Positions 17,008 through 26,369 of a stretch of 64,000 nucleotides of DNA are shown piece after piece; within the stretch, counting starts at the first letter, position 1, and each line of letters opens with the position of its first letter. Under the pieces are notes generated by a model, which searched no databases, was not told the DNA's origin, and saw only the letters and a program-made list of their open reading frames with translations. The DNA is from Cohnella sp. CFH 77786 (GTDB lineage Bacteria; Bacillota; Bacilli; Paenibacillales; Paenibacillaceae), in NCBI RefSeq assembly GCF_019400745.1, contig NZ_WJIB01000006.1:186001-250000 (forward strand), in the 5' to 3' direction. The position numbers and the translations under genes were made by a program.

Positions 17008-18031
17008 CAAACTGCGCTCCTCGATCGGAAAATTCCGACGGACGGAGTCCGAGGCCGCGGAGACCGTCCGTCCTACCCCGCCTTTCTGGGTGATGGTGCA
17101 CAAAGAGTTCGGCGACCATATCCGCAGCTGGCGGTTCGTGATCCTGCTCGCCATCGTGACCCTGGCCTGCATCGGTTCGATCTATACGGCGGTTACGGCG
17201 CTGAAGGCGGGCGTATCGCAAACCGACAATCCGACGGATACGAGGTTCCTCTTCCTCAACATGTTCACGGTATCGGACGGCAACCTGCCCAACTTCCTCA
17301 CGTTCCTGTCGTTCCTGGCTCCGCTGATCGGCATCGCGCTCGGTTTCGATTCGGTCAACTCGGAGCGGAACAAGGGAACCTTGAGCCGCGTACTGTCCCA
17401 GCCGGTCCACCGCGACGACTTCCTGAACGCCAAATTCGTCGCGGGGCTGCTCCTGATCGCCGTCGTCATCTTCTCCCTCGGCCTGCTCGTCATGGGCATG
17501 GGGCTGTATACGATCGGGTATCCGCCGACGCCGGAGGAATTCGGACGGGTCATGCTGACGTTGATCATCACGACCGTCTATGTGGGGCTGTGGTTGAACC
17601 TTTCTCTCCTATTTTCCGTCCGGTTCAAGCAAGCCGCCACGTCGGCGCTGGCCGGCATCGCGCTGTGGATTTTCTTCCTCGTGTTCTTCGGCATGATCGT
17701 GAACCTGATCGGGAACGCCACCTCGCCGTCAGACGCGAGCGACGCGGCATCCGTCATCCAGCACTCGAACGCGATGCAGCTGCTGTCCCGTCTGTCGCCC
17801 GCGCAGCTGTTCCAGGAGGCGGCCTCCACGCTGCTCCTTCCGGACGTGCGGACGCTGAATCCGTTCGTGACGCAGGAACAGGCCTACCTGGCGATCTCGG
17901 CTCCGCTGTCCCTCGGACAGAGCCTGCTGCTCGTCTGGCCGCATATCGTGGCGCTCATCGCGGAAACCGCCGTCTGCTTCGCGGCTTCCTACGTCATGTT
18001 CATGCGGCAGGAAGTCCGTTCCCGGTCCTGA
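16991..18031 (+). CDS. ABC-2-type transporter permease
   Basis: A 346-residue integral membrane protein with one helix near 50, a cluster of about four between 110 and 260, and a last one near the C-terminus, the ABC-2 layout. The segment [20 protein letters not shown] is the diagnostic cytoplasmic motif of this family. The GTG start at 16991 follows GGAGG within the end of the ATPase gene. With the upstream ATPase and NEW3 protein it forms a three-gene exporter whose substrate cannot be read from the sequence. Confidence 0.9.
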   Translation: MNAWADKLRSSIGKFRRTESEAAETVRPTPPFWVMVHKEFGDHIRSWRFVILLAIVTLACIGSIYTAVTALKAGVSQTDNPTDTRFLFLNMFTVSDGNLPNFLTFLSFLAPLIGIALGFDSVNSERNKGTLSRVLSQPVHRDDFLNAKFVAGLLLIAVVIFSLGLLVMGMGLYTIGYPPTPEEFGRVMLTLIITTVYVGLWLNLSLLFSVRFKQAATSALAGIALWIFFLVFFGMIVNLIGNATSPSDASDAASVIQHSNAMQLLSRLSPAQLFQEAASTLLLPDVRTLNPFVTQEQAYLAISAPLSLGQSLLLVWPHIVALIAETAVCFAASYVMFMRQEVRSRS

Positions 18032-18065
18032 ACCCGGATAGACTCACGCGTCCAGCGTTCCTTCG

Positions 18066-18095
18066 ACCTTCTCCCTCCCGGAGAAGGTTTTTTTA
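18066..18095 (+). terminator. Strong intrinsic terminator of the NEW3/ABC operon
   Basis: ACCTTCTCC and GGAGAAGGT form a perfect nine-base stem with a five-base loop, followed by TTTTTTATT. It separates the exporter operon from the PadR promoter that begins 20 bases later. Confidence 0.92.
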
Positions 18096-18115
18096 TTGTT
18101 TTACCCCTCTCTATA

Positions 18116-18145
18116 TTGACTCGATATATATCGATCCAATATAAT
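18116..18145 (+). promoter_or_regulatory. padR promoter with 14-bp palindromic operator
   Basis: TTGACT (18116-18121) and TATAAT (18140-18145) have an 18-base spacer. Inside the spacer lies the perfect palindrome TCGATATATATCGA (18121-18134). A dimeric repressor bound there would occlude RNA polymerase, so PadR autoregulation is the simplest reading. Confidence 0.75.
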
Positions 18146-18199
18146 CAACAACGTCAGCAAGAAATGATTTCCAATCCGGCACTTAAGGATGTGATAACG

Positions 18200-18754
18200 A
18201 TGACGGCGATGGACGTCATCCTGGGGCTGCTGCACGCGCGGCCGTTTACGGGTTACGAGATCAAGCACGCCTTTCAAGCCCAATTTTCCTACTTCTTCGA
18301 CGCGAGCTTCGGGACGATCTATCCGACGCTCGGCAAGATGGAGCAGCTGGGCTACATCACCAAGGAATCGATCCCGCAAGACAACCGGCCCGTGAAACAC
18401 GTCTACTCGCTGACGGACAAAGGGCGCGAACAATTCAAGAATTACCTGGATTCTCCGCTTGAGGCCGAAGCGTTCCGCTCGGATTTTCTCGTGAGGCTCG
18501 TTTTCGGGGAACACCAGAAGCCTGACATCGTCATCCGCATGATCGAGGACAATATCCAAGCCGTTAGGGCCAAATTGTCCGATCTGGAAGAGAAAAAGAG
18601 ACTTTTCTGCGACGGGATGAGCCAGACCCGGCAAATCGTACTCAACATGGGAATCGAAACGTCCAAAGCCCGGCTTCGCGTCCTGGAGGAAGGACTGTCC
18701 ATGCTCAAGGCGAACGTCGCCGGAGATAGGAGAAGCGGATCGGAGAGAGTTTGA
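18200..18754 (+). CDS. PadR-family transcriptional regulator
   Basis: A 184-residue repressor. The winged-helix domain (ILGLLHARPFTGYEIKHAF, then FGTIYPTLGKMEQLGYI, then YSLTDKGREQF) is classic PadR, and the rest is the vinculin-like alpha-helical dimerisation domain of the AphA subgroup. The start at 18200 has AAGGA upstream; the frame is open from 18116 but that is promoter sequence. It is followed by an MFS drug-efflux gene, the usual target of such regulators, and its own promoter has a palindrome. Confidence 0.9.
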   Translation: MTAMDVILGLLHARPFTGYEIKHAFQAQFSYFFDASFGTIYPTLGKMEQLGYITKESIPQDNRPVKHVYSLTDKGREQFKNYLDSPLEAEAFRSDFLVRLVFGEHQKPDIVIRMIEDNIQAVRAKLSDLEEKKRLFCDGMSQTRQIVLNMGIETSKARLRVLEEGLSMLKANVAGDRRSGSERV

Positions 18755-18778
18755 GCGAGGAGAGTTTGACCCTGTCAC

Positions 18779-18810
18779 ACTCCCTATTACACGTCAAACT
18801 CCCTATTACA
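18779..18810. repeat. Two copies of a 13-bp direct repeat before the MFS gene
   Basis: ACTCCCTATTACA occurs at 18779-18791 and 18798-18810, a period of 19 bases, in the 71-base gap between padR and the efflux gene. GAGAGTTTGA is likewise doubled just upstream. The second copy ends at the GGAGGAG ribosome site, so a bound protein or RNA fold here could affect translation. Function unknown. Confidence 0.6.
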
Positions 18811-18825
18811 GGAGGAGAGAAACGA

Positions 18826-20358
18826 ATGGCAAAAGAGAGCAGCAAAGGCTTGATCATTCTGTCCATGATGCTGGGCCTGCTGATGTCCTCGCTGGACAAC
18901 ACGATCGTGTCGGCCAGCATCAACAAAGTGGTCGACGATATCGGAGGCTTCGACAAAAACGCGTGGATTTTCACCGCCTACATGCTGGCGGCGACAAGCA
19001 CCATGCTCATTTTCGGCAAATTATCCGACATGTTCGGGCGCAAAAAATTTTATTTGATCGGAATCGGGCTGTTTCTGACCGGCTCCGCTCTGTGCGGTAC
19101 GGCCACGGACATCTACCAGCTCATTTTCTACCGGGTCATTCAAGGAATCGGGTCCGGTTCGATTTTTCCGATCTCGTTCTCGATCATCTATACCCTGTTC
19201 AACGATCCCAAAGACGCCGCCAAAATGTCCGGGGTGTTCGGTGCCGTATTCGGTCTCTCTTCGGTCGCGGGACCGCAGCTGGGCACTTGGATCTCCGATC
19301 ACTTAGGGTGGCAGTGGTGCTTCTTCGTCAACTTGCCGATCGGGATCGCTTCTTTCCTCGTGCTGCTGTTCGCTTTGAAAGAATCCAAGGCGGACGACAA
19401 ACCGAAAATCGACTTCCTTGGCGCCTTCCTCATCATCGTTTCCACGGTGGCGGTCATGCTGGCGCTTGAACTGGGCGGCAAAGATTACGCTTGGGACTCT
19501 TGGCAGATCATCGGATTGTTCGTCCTGTCGGTCATAGGAGGTACCATCTTCTATTTCGTCGAGAAACGGGCGCACGAGCCGATGCTGCCGCTGAACATCT
19601 TCAAAAGCAGGATGGTTTCCGGCACCAGCTTGATCGTGTTCTGCCAAGGGGCGATCATGTTCTCCGCGATCACCTATATGCCTTACTTCGCCACCTATGT
19701 CCTGGGCAAGAGCAGCTCGAACGCCCTTCTTACCCCCATGATGGCGTCCGTCATCGGCGGCGCGATCCTGCTCGGGTTCCTGCAGGCGTTCTTCAAGTTC
19801 CGGACGATCATGTTTTTCAACATGGCGCTGGGCATCGTGGTATCCTTGCTGCTGATGAACCTGTCTTATGAGGCTCCCTACTGGCAGGCGATCGGAATCG
19901 TCGTACTGCTGGGCCTCGGCGTCGTCGGACCGCTCATGAGCGTGGCGCAGAACTCCATCGCCGCAAGCGTGGACAAAAAGTATATCGGCGTCTCCTCCTC
20001 CATCGTCGGATTCTGGAGAAGCATCGGCGGGGTCATGGGCGCGTCCGTCACGGCCGTTATCGTCAATCGCGACATGGCTTCCTCGGCTAAGCAGGCGATT
20101 TCGCAGTTCCAGATTCCGGCCGATCAAATCGCGACCGCGGGAAACCCGGGCTACGTCTTCCGGTTCGTGAGCCAATTCCTGCCGAAACAAGCCGATTTGG
20201 TCACGTTCTACAGCCATGAGCTGTCCCATGCCATCAACCATGGGTTCGTCGTCTCTCTCTGCTTCATGGGCGCGGGATTGATCGCCTCCCTGTTCGTGGG
20301 ACCGGCCCGGATGCAGATGAAACGGAAAAGTCCGGAAGCGGGAGCCCAGCATATATAA
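18826..20358 (+). CDS. MFS multidrug efflux transporter (DHA2, 14 helices)
   Basis: A 510-residue membrane protein of the EmrB/QacA group. Motif A is seen as GKLSDMFGRKKFY, motif D1 as SLDNTIVSASINKV near the N-terminus, and motif C as GPQLGTWIS; 14 hydrophobic helices fit the length. The start at 18826 follows GGAGGAGAG. It is probably expressed with or controlled by the upstream PadR gene. Substrate unknown. Confidence 0.92.
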   Translation: MAKESSKGLIILSMMLGLLMSSLDNTIVSASINKVVDDIGGFDKNAWIFTAYMLAATSTMLIFGKLSDMFGRKKFYLIGIGLFLTGSALCGTATDIYQLIFYRVIQGIGSGSIFPISFSIIYTLFNDPKDAAKMSGVFGAVFGLSSVAGPQLGTWISDHLGWQWCFFVNLPIGIASFLVLLFALKESKADDKPKIDFLGAFLIIVSTVAVMLALELGGKDYAWDSWQIIGLFVLSVIGGTIFYFVEKRAHEPMLPLNIFKSRMVSGTSLIVFCQGAIMFSAITYMPYFATYVLGKSSSNALLTPMMASVIGGAILLGFLQAFFKFRTIMFFNMALGIVVSLLLMNLSYEAPYWQAIGIVVLLGLGVVGPLMSVAQNSIAASVDKKYIGVSSSIVGFWRSIGGVMGASVTAVIVNRDMASSAKQAISQFQIPADQIATAGNPGYVFRFVSQFLPKQADLVTFYSHELSHAINHGFVVSLCFMGAGLIASLFVGPARMQMKRKSPEAGAQHI

Positions 20359-20364
20359 CGCACA

Positions 20365-20402
20365 AAAAGCGCAGCCTGCACGTTCGCAGACTGCGCTTTT
20401 TT
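20365..20402. terminator. Bidirectional terminator between the MFS gene and the glnQ-like gene
   Basis: AAAAGCGCAG pairs with CTGCGCTTTT and an inner CTGC with GCAG, with one mismatch and a six-base loop. A and T runs on both sides serve both converging genes. Confidence 0.88.
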
Positions 20403-21136
20403 CATGAACCGTTTTTGAGGACCCGATTGAGAAATGCTTGGGTTCGTTCGTGCTTCGGAGAATCGAACAGCTCGGAAGGCGTCCCTTCCTCGACGATGTA
20501 ACCTCCGTCCATGAAGATGACCCGATCGGCGACTTCGCGGGCGAAGCCCATTTCGTGCGTGACGACGATCATGGTCATCCCGTCGCGGGCCAATTCCTTC
20601 ATCACCAGAAGCACTTCGCCCACCATTTCGGGATCGAGGGCGGAGGTCGGTTCATCGAACAGCATGACGCCGGGGTTCATGGCCAGCGCCCTGGCGATGG
20701 CCACGCGCTGTTTTTGCCCACCGGATAAACGGTCCGGATATTCGTCCCTTTTCCCCGCAAGCCCGACTTTGCCGAGCAGCTCCACCGCTCTCTCTTCATT
20801 GTGCCGCTTGTCCATCTTTTTCACATGCTTGGGGGCCAGCATGATATTCTCCAATACGGTCAAATGGGGGAATAAATGAAAGTGCTGGAACACCATGCCG
20901 ACATGCTCCCGCAGCCGGTCGATGTTCGTCCTCGGGGAAGTCACTTCCGTATCGCCGATGACGATCGTGCCGGAAGTCACCTCTTCCAGCAGATTGAGGC
21001 AGCGCAGAAACGTGCTTTTTCCCGACCCCGAGGGGCCGATCACGCACACCACTTCTTTTTCCCGGACGGTCGTCGAAATATCCCGCAGCACCTCCACCGG
21101 TCCGAAGCTTTTCTTCAAATTTTGAACGGTGATCAT
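20402..21136 (-). CDS. glnQ: Polar amino-acid ABC importer, ATPase (GlnQ-like)
   Basis: A 244-residue ATPase energising amino-acid uptake. Walker A GPSGSGKS, signature LSGGQKQR, Walker [15 protein letters not shown] and the HEMGFA switch are all present, and the sequence is that of the PAAT (glutamine, arginine or cystine) family. It overlaps the permease gene by ATGA. The neighbouring GlnK-GlnL system makes glutamine the leading candidate substrate, but cystine or arginine cannot be excluded. Confidence 0.9.
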   Translation of the reverse strand: MITVQNLKKSFGPVEVLRDISTTVREKEVVCVIGPSGSGKSTFLRCLNLLEEVTSGTIVIGDTEVTSPRTNIDRLREHVGMVFQHFHLFPHLTVLENIMLAPKHVKKMDKRHNEERAVELLGKVGLAGKRDEYPDRLSGGQKQRVAIARALAMNPGVMLFDEPTSALDPEMVGEVLLVMKELARDGMTMIVVTHEMGFAREVADRVIFMDGGYIVEEGTPSELFDSPKHERTQAFLNRVLKNGS

Positions 21137-21789
21137 CGGACGACGAACCTCCTTTCGATCAAACGGGATAAGCGGGTCAGCAAGTAGATGATGACGAAGT
21201 AGAAAATACCGACCGTGCCCCAGATTTCAAACGAACGGAAATTCGTGGAAATGATGATTTCTCCGCTCTGCGTAAGCTCCTGAATCCCGATGACGGACAG
21301 CAGGGACGTGTCCTTGATACTGACGATGAATTGGTTGACGAATGCCGGAATCATGCGGCGGATCGCTTGCGGCAGGACGACCAGCCTCATCGTTTTCCAT
21401 CCGCTGAGTCCCAATGACCGGGCGGCTTCGACCTGACCCTTGTCGATGGATACGATGCCGGCGCGGAACACTTCCGCAATATAAGCCCCCGCGTTCAGGC
21501 TGACGGCCGCGATTCCGGCGATCTCCGCCGATATCCGGATGTCCAGAAAGACGGGAAGACCGAAATAGATGAAGAAGATTTGGACCAGAAGCGGCGTTCC
21601 CCGGATGATGTCGACGTATACCGTTGCCGCGCCGCGGAGGATGCGGCTGCGGGACGTACTCATCAAGCCCGCGATCAACCCGATGACGAATGCGATGAGC
21701 AGCGAGACGACGGCGATCTTAAGCGTAATCAGAACGCCTTGCCAGAGCAATGGCAACGCATCCGCGATCGCTTGAATCGAGAAGTCCAC
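21133..21789 (-). CDS. Polar amino-acid ABC importer, permease (GlnP/GlnM-like)
   Basis: A 218-residue permease with about five transmembrane helices. The cytoplasmic coupling loop is seen as [22 protein letters not shown] (the EAA motif contacting the ATPase), and the [20 protein letters not shown] segment is typical of HisMQ/GlnP proteins. It lies between the binding-protein gene (five-base gap) and the ATPase gene (ATGA overlap). Confidence 0.9.
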   Translation of the reverse strand: MDFSIQAIADALPLLWQGVLITLKIAVVSLLIAFVIGLIAGLMSTSRSRILRGAATVYVDIIRGTPLLVQIFFIYFGLPVFLDIRISAEIAGIAAVSLNAGAYIAEVFRAGIVSIDKGQVEAARSLGLSGWKTMRLVVLPQAIRRMIPAFVNQFIVSIKDTSLLSVIGIQELTQSGEIIISTNFRSFEIWGTVGIFYFVIIYLLTRLSRLIERRFVVR

Positions 21790-21794
21790 CGGGA

Positions 21795-22595
21795 TCAGCC
21801 TCCCGTGTAGGTTTTGACGATTTCGTCGTACTTCCCGTTCTCTTTCAGCTTTTTGAGGCCGTCGTTGATTTTTTGCAGCAACTCCTCATCCTTTTTGCCC
21901 ACCGCGATGCCATAGGAATCTCCGGTCAACCGGTCTCCGACGATTTTCAGATGCGAATTCGGATCGACTGCGATTTTGTACGAAATCACCGGGTAATCTT
22001 CGATCGTAACGTCGGCGTTCTTATTGACGACTTCCTGGTACATCGCAGGGCTGTCGTCGAAATAAGTGATTTTCGCGCCGTATTGTTTCGCCAGCTCTTC
22101 GGACTTCTTCGCGCTGGCCGTTCCTTTTTTCGTGGCGATGACTTTCCCCTTCAGATCTTCCGGCCCTTTGATGGCGTCATTGTCGTCACGGACGATCAGG
22201 GAGAGTCCCGCTTCGTAATACGGGTCCGAAAACCCGACGACTTTTTTGCGCTCATCCGTGATGCTGATGCCCGCGATCGCGCCGTCCAGCTGGCCCGCCG
22301 TAATCGCCGGGATAATCGCCTTGAAATCCATCGGCTTGATCTCGACCTCGAAGCCCTCGATTTCGGCAATCGCGTGAATCAGATCGATATCGATCCCGAC
22401 GTATTTGCCGTCTTTCTCGAACTCGAACGGAGGATACGTCGCGTCCGTTCCGAACGTGTATTTCTTGACCGTTCCCGCGGATGGGCTCCCCTGAGACGAT
22501 TCGTTGGCCGCGGAAGAGGACCCTGCCTGTTTTCCGCATGCGCCAAGAATCAGAGCCATCACCAACACGATTGCCGCTAAACCTGCTTTCTTCAT
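21795..22595 (-). CDS. Polar amino-acid ABC importer, substrate-binding lipoprotein
   Basis: A 266-residue lipoprotein: the signal segment ends in LGAC, so Cys20 is lipidated and holds the protein outside the membrane. Family-3 solute-binding motifs follow: FGTDATYPPFEFE, VGIDIDLIHAIA, and GAIAGISITDERKK. First gene of the importer operon. The glutamine-type sensor GlnK-GlnL upstream suggests glutamine or a related amino acid as ligand. A GGGG ribosome site precedes the ATG. Confidence 0.9.
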   Translation of the reverse strand: MKKAGLAAIVLVMALILGACGKQAGSSSAANESSQGSPSAGTVKKYTFGTDATYPPFEFEKDGKYVGIDIDLIHAIAEIEGFEVEIKPMDFKAIIPAITAGQLDGAIAGISITDERKKVVGFSDPYYEAGLSLIVRDDNDAIKGPEDLKGKVIATKKGTASAKKSEELAKQYGAKITYFDDSPAMYQEVVNKNADVTIEDYPVISYKIAVDPNSHLKIVGDRLTGDSYGIAVGKKDEELLQKINDGLKKLKENGKYDEIVKTYTGG

Positions 22596-22740
22596 ACGTC
22601 TACCCCGTTTCTGAAAATTGTTAGATTTGCTTACTCCTTGTTTGGATCATAACTCGCCTCCTACGCAAACCTACAGATTCCTACACAGCCCATATCATCA
22701 ATAGAAAATAAATGTGAGATATTCTTCCATGAAGACAAAA

Positions 22741-22790
22741 CAAAGAAGCCGCCCGCCAATCCGGCCAACACCGGTTTGGAGAACGGCCTC
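22741..22790 (-). terminator. Probable hairpin after the GlnL-like gene
   Basis: On the minus strand GAGGCCG pairs with CGGCTTC, with a second inner stem of CCGG repeats, followed by TTTGTTTTG, immediately after the stop at 22793. It separates the two-component genes from the amino-acid importer downstream. Confidence 0.5.
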
Positions 22791-22792
22791 TC

Positions 22793-23695
22793 TCAAACGT
22801 TTTTCATTTTTTCCTGAACGTCCATGTGGAAGACCTGCAGAAACTTCTTGATGTTCACTTTCCCCTTGTCGGAGGTCAAATCTTCTTCGTCCATGGCTTT
22901 CATTTTCAACCGGATATCCTGAAAGTCGAAGTATAGCGGTGCATAATGCTCGAATTTGGGATTGCCGTAATCCGTCAACCCGATCGAGGCCAGGTTCGTC
23001 AGCGCGGCCATCACGGCCCGGCGGATCCGCTGCTCGATCGCCTTGATTTCTTTCTCGATCTCCTGTCTGCCTTGCTTGTAGGTTAAAGCGACGGCCTCAT
23101 ACAATTCCTTGAGCGGCGGAAAATCCGCATTCTCCCCGCTGTCGGCCAAATGCTCTATGATGGCCGCGATATCCTTGCTTCCCGTTTCTCCGACGATTCC
23201 CAAATCCATCAAAATCGGCTTTACGACTTCTCGGACGGACCTCTCCTTGCGTACCGGAGAAACGGACGGATCGACGTCGAGCTTGGCCAGCGTTCGCCTG
23301 ATCTCCCGAATGTGGCTTTCGTATTTCCATTGCTCGCCGACCTTGGATAACACGGCTTCCACTTCCACGCGGTTAATCGGCTTGTGGATGAAAAACTCGA
23401 TTCCCGCACGGTAGGCTTGTCCGACCATATCCTTGTTCTCGATCTGCGAAATCATGACGAACTTCCCGGCGAAGCCGCCGTCCTTCAATTTCTGGATCGT
23501 TTCGATCCCATCCTGGTCGGGCATCAACAAATCGATCAGCACGATGTCGGGATTCGCTTCGAGAATCGCCCGCATCCCCTCCGTACCGCCTGACGCCGTA
23601 CCCGTTACTTCGCCCAATCCGCCGTTCTCGATAATCGTTTGAAGCATCCTCCTGCAGACCGCATCGTCATCCACGATCACGAATGAAAGCGACAT
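22793..23695 (-). CDS. glnL: Response regulator GlnL (YcbB type)
   Basis: A 300-residue regulator with an N-terminal receiver domain (VDDDAVCR, phospho-acceptor aspartate in VLIDLLMPDQDG, lysine in IHKPIN) and the YcbB domain instead of a common winged helix. Bacillus GlnL with GlnK senses glutamine and activates glutaminase and transporter genes. Here it follows the kinase gene by 12 bases and precedes the amino-acid importer, its likely target. Confidence 0.88.
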   Translation of the reverse strand: MSLSFVIVDDDAVCRRMLQTIIENGGLGEVTGTASGGTEGMRAILEANPDIVLIDLLMPDQDGIETIQKLKDGGFAGKFVMISQIENKDMVGQAYRAGIEFFIHKPINRVEVEAVLSKVGEQWKYESHIREIRRTLAKLDVDPSVSPVRKERSVREVVKPILMDLGIVGETGSKDIAAIIEHLADSGENADFPPLKELYEAVALTYKQGRQEIEKEIKAIEQRIRRAVMAALTNLASIGLTDYGNPKFEHYAPLYFDFQDIRLKMKAMDEEDLTSDKGKVNIKKFLQVFHMDVQEKMKNV

Positions 23696-23707
23696 CGACT
23701 TCCCTCC

Positions 23708-25033
23708 TTATGCGAGTGCGGACATCGGGATCCGGACGACAAACCGCGCTCCGCCGGTTTCGCTGCTCGTCGCTTCGACCCCTCCGCCGAAGGAATGGAC
23801 GATATCGCGAACGTGGGACAGACCGATTCCCGTCGATGCCACTCCTTCCGCGCTGAATTTGGTCGTAAAGCCGGGTTCGAAAATAAATCCGAGATCCGGC
23901 TCCGCAATGCCCGGTCCGGTATCCGATACCGCGAAGAGGACATCCCGCCCGTTGACGTACGCATGGACGAGAACGGTGCCTTCTCCCTCTATCGCCTCCA
24001 TCGCATTCGCGACCAGATTGTTCAGCACGGTCAGCAGAGGAATATAGTGCGGGGTCGTGAAAGAAACTTCCTCCAAGACCGATATCCCGATCCGTTTGCC
24101 TAACATTTCGCCGTATTTCTGATTCCCCTTGACAACGGATTGGAGAATTTCGGTCACATTCATCTGAACGCCGAGTTCGCTCGCGTACAATTTCGACAAT
24201 CCTGCCAATATCCGCTGGGAATCTTTTTTGACTTCGTGGATTTGCTGGGCGATTCTCAATGCTTGTCCGCTGCAGCCGCTCAAATTCGCTTCCTTCAACT
24301 GCCGATAGAGCTCGAAGCTGCTCGCCGCTATGCCTTCGATCTCATCGATGGATTTCCGCAAATAGAAGGTTTCGCCGTATAACCCCGAACCGACGCTCAG
24401 CATCTGTTCCATCCTTTTTTCCTGCTCGGCGTGAACTACGCGCATCTGGCTGATCTTGATGCTGCTGTAGATGCCGATCACGAAGTAACTCCGCACAACC
24501 GCAACGGCCGCAAGGAGAAGCCAATCGTTGAGATGATACGCAGCCGCCCCGAGGTACGCCCCCCGAATGGAGAGTTCTGTCAGGTTGGAAACCAAATCGA
24601 CCGCCGAAACCCATCCTCCGAGCAGGAGAGGCGGGATATCGCGTTTGCTCCGCCCAATGAAGCTGAAGCCGATGGCAAAGACGACATAGAACATGCCGGC
24701 CGCCGCGCTGTGCTGAAAGACCGCGTTAACGATGCCGGTCAAGATTCCGGTTTTGACGGGGGGCAGGCCGCGCATGAACAACAGGAAACAGAGAAACGTG
24801 CTGACGCCTAGACCGATTCGGAAATAATCGCCGTAGAAGGGGTTGATCTTGAACTCGGCACCTACGGCTGTCGCCAACGCGACCAGGAGTGCCTGAACGT
24901 TTTCGTTTCTCGCCGCTGCAAGCCACCGATGCTGCCATTGCCGCAAGTTCAGACGATCTCCCCTTTCGATAAATCGTATAAAACCCGAACCGTCTTGCGG
25001 TCCGGGCTGTTTCGTACTCGGGTGGGTTGTCAT
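23708..25033 (-). CDS. glnK: Sensor histidine kinase GlnK (YcbA type)
   Basis: A 441-residue kinase. About six hydrophobic segments lie between residues 45 and 205. The phospho-acceptor region reads IHEVKKDSQRIL, and the ATPase domain has NNLVANAMEA, DTGPGIAEP and GIGLSHVRDIV. This non-standard H-box is shared with YcbA/GlnK and other SpoOB-like kinases. The start at 25033 overlaps the stop of the PepT-like gene by ATGA, suggesting that peptide breakdown and glutamine sensing are expressed together. Confidence 0.85.
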   Translation of the reverse strand: MTTHPSTKQPGPQDGSGFIRFIERGDRLNLRQWQHRWLAAARNENVQALLVALATAVGAEFKINPFYGDYFRIGLGVSTFLCFLLFMRGLPPVKTGILTGIVNAVFQHSAAAGMFYVVFAIGFSFIGRSKRDIPPLLLGGWVSAVDLVSNLTELSIRGAYLGAAAYHLNDWLLLAAVAVVRSYFVIGIYSSIKISQMRVVHAEQEKRMEQMLSVGSGLYGETFYLRKSIDEIEGIAASSFELYRQLKEANLSGCSGQALRIAQQIHEVKKDSQRILAGLSKLYASELGVQMNVTEILQSVVKGNQKYGEMLGKRIGISVLEEVSFTTPHYIPLLTVLNNLVANAMEAIEGEGTVLVHAYVNGRDVLFAVSDTGPGIAEPDLGFIFEPGFTTKFSAEGVASTGIGLSHVRDIVHSFGGGVEATSSETGGARFVVRIPMSALA

Positions 25034-26178
25034 TCCGCTATGGATCCCGTCCGTTTCGCCGTTTCCGCCACGATGGCGAGCACCAGCTCGGCGACCGCGA
25101 CGATGTCGTCGGCTTTGATCCGTTCGTTGGTCGTATGGATTTCTTCGTAGCCGACGGCCAGATTCACGGTCGGCACTCCGTTACCGTTGAACATGTTGGC
25201 GTCGCTGCCGCCGCCGGACTCGAACTGGAACGGCTCGCGACCGATCGCCCGGATCGCCGCCTTGGCGATCTCGACGACCTCGTCGCCGTCGCCGAACCGA
25301 TAAGCCGGATAGATCACGATACTCTCGAATTCCGCTTCCGCCCCGTGCTCTTTGGCCGCGCTGTCCACCGCTTCCCGCATCGACTCGACGACGCGCTCCA
25401 TTTTGGAATGGTCACGGCTTCGGGCTTCCGCGTATATTTTCACTCGGTCCACGACGATGTTCACTTCGCCGCCGCCTTCGAAACGGCCGATATTCGCGGT
25501 CGTCTCGTGGTCGATGCGCCCGAGCTTCATGCGAGAGACGGCCTTGGACGCCACCTGGATCGCGCTGATGCCGTCTTCCGGATTGACGCCGGCGTGCGCC
25601 GCTTTGCCCTTGATCGTGATGAACTGCCGGGAATTGGTCGGAGCCGCGACCGCGATGCCGCCGACCGCCCCGTTGGAATCGAGCGCATAGCCGTAATCCG
25701 CGCGCAGGAGCGACCCGTCCATCGCCCTGGAGCCGATCAGGCCGGATTCCTCTCCCGCGGTGATGACGAGCTGGATCGAACCGTGCGGCAGATTGTTCTC
25801 CTTCAGCACTTTAACCGCTTCGAGAATCGCGGCGAGCCCGGCTTTGTCGTCGCTTCCGAGAATCGTCGTGCCGTCGGAACGGATATAGCCGTCCTCATCC
25901 AGGCGCGGCTTGATGCCCTTGCCCGGGCTTACGGTATCCATGTGGGAGGTGAACAGCAGTCCCGGCACGTTCTCCGCGCCGGACGTGGCCGGAAACCAGG
26001 CGAACAGGTTGCCCGATCCGTGGCCCGTTGCAGCCGCCGTCTCGTCTTCCGTTACTTCCAAACCGAGAGCCCCGAACTTCTCTTTCAGCACCTTGCTGAT
26101 TTGCTGCTCGTGTTTCGTTTCGCTGTCGATCTGCACCAATTCCATGAATTCCTGAAGCAACCGGTCCCGATTTACCAT
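25030..26178 (-). CDS. M20-family aminotripeptidase-like metallopeptidase (YqjE/PepT-like)
   Basis: A 382-residue di-zinc peptidase. Metal and catalytic residues appear in TSHMDTV, LGSDDKAG, TAGEESGLIGS and a late SGGGSDANMFN segment; a dimerisation domain with AAHAGVNPEDG lies between them. Bacillus YqjE is the closest named relative; PepT releases N-terminal residues from tripeptides. The ATG at 26178 follows GGGAGGAAAG; an earlier in-frame start is rejected. It probably feeds amino acids such as glutamine to the system encoded downstream. Confidence 0.88.
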   Translation of the reverse strand: MVNRDRLLQEFMELVQIDSETKHEQQISKVLKEKFGALGLEVTEDETAAATGHGSGNLFAWFPATSGAENVPGLLFTSHMDTVSPGKGIKPRLDEDGYIRSDGTTILGSDDKAGLAAILEAVKVLKENNLPHGSIQLVITAGEESGLIGSRAMDGSLLRADYGYALDSNGAVGGIAVAAPTNSRQFITIKGKAAHAGVNPEDGISAIQVASKAVSRMKLGRIDHETTANIGRFEGGGEVNIVVDRVKIYAEARSRDHSKMERVVESMREAVDSAAKEHGAEAEFESIVIYPAYRFGDGDEVVEIAKAAIRAIGREPFQFESGGGSDANMFNGNGVPTVNLAVGYEEIHTTNERIKADDIVAVAELVLAIVAETAKRTGSIAE

Positions 26179-26233
26179 GATCTTTCCTCCCGACTTTGCT
26201 TTCGCTACAATAGGGGTACACAAGCTTTTGGAA

Positions 26234-26345
26234 TCCCCCAAAAGTGACGCGGCTTCCTTGCAGGGGTCCCCAAAAAGTACTCGGCATACGCATCAAAGCC
26301 TTCACTTCACTTTTTGGGGAAAGAGTGAGGGGGAGCCCCCGGTAA
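26234..26345. other. Gene-free promoter region with repeated CCCCAAAAAGT words and a GC palindrome
   Basis: Between the peptidase and prli42 starts are TCCCCCAAAAGTGACGC (26234-26250), CCCCAAAAAGTAC about 40 bases on, an inverted CACTTTTTGGGG, and the palindrome-like GGGGGAGCCCCC. The same two words recur at about 57543 and 57593 before amaP. This may be a dispersed control element or coincidence; no known motif is claimed. Confidence 0.35.
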
Positions 26346-26369
26346 TAAATATGAAAGGGTGAAACTACA

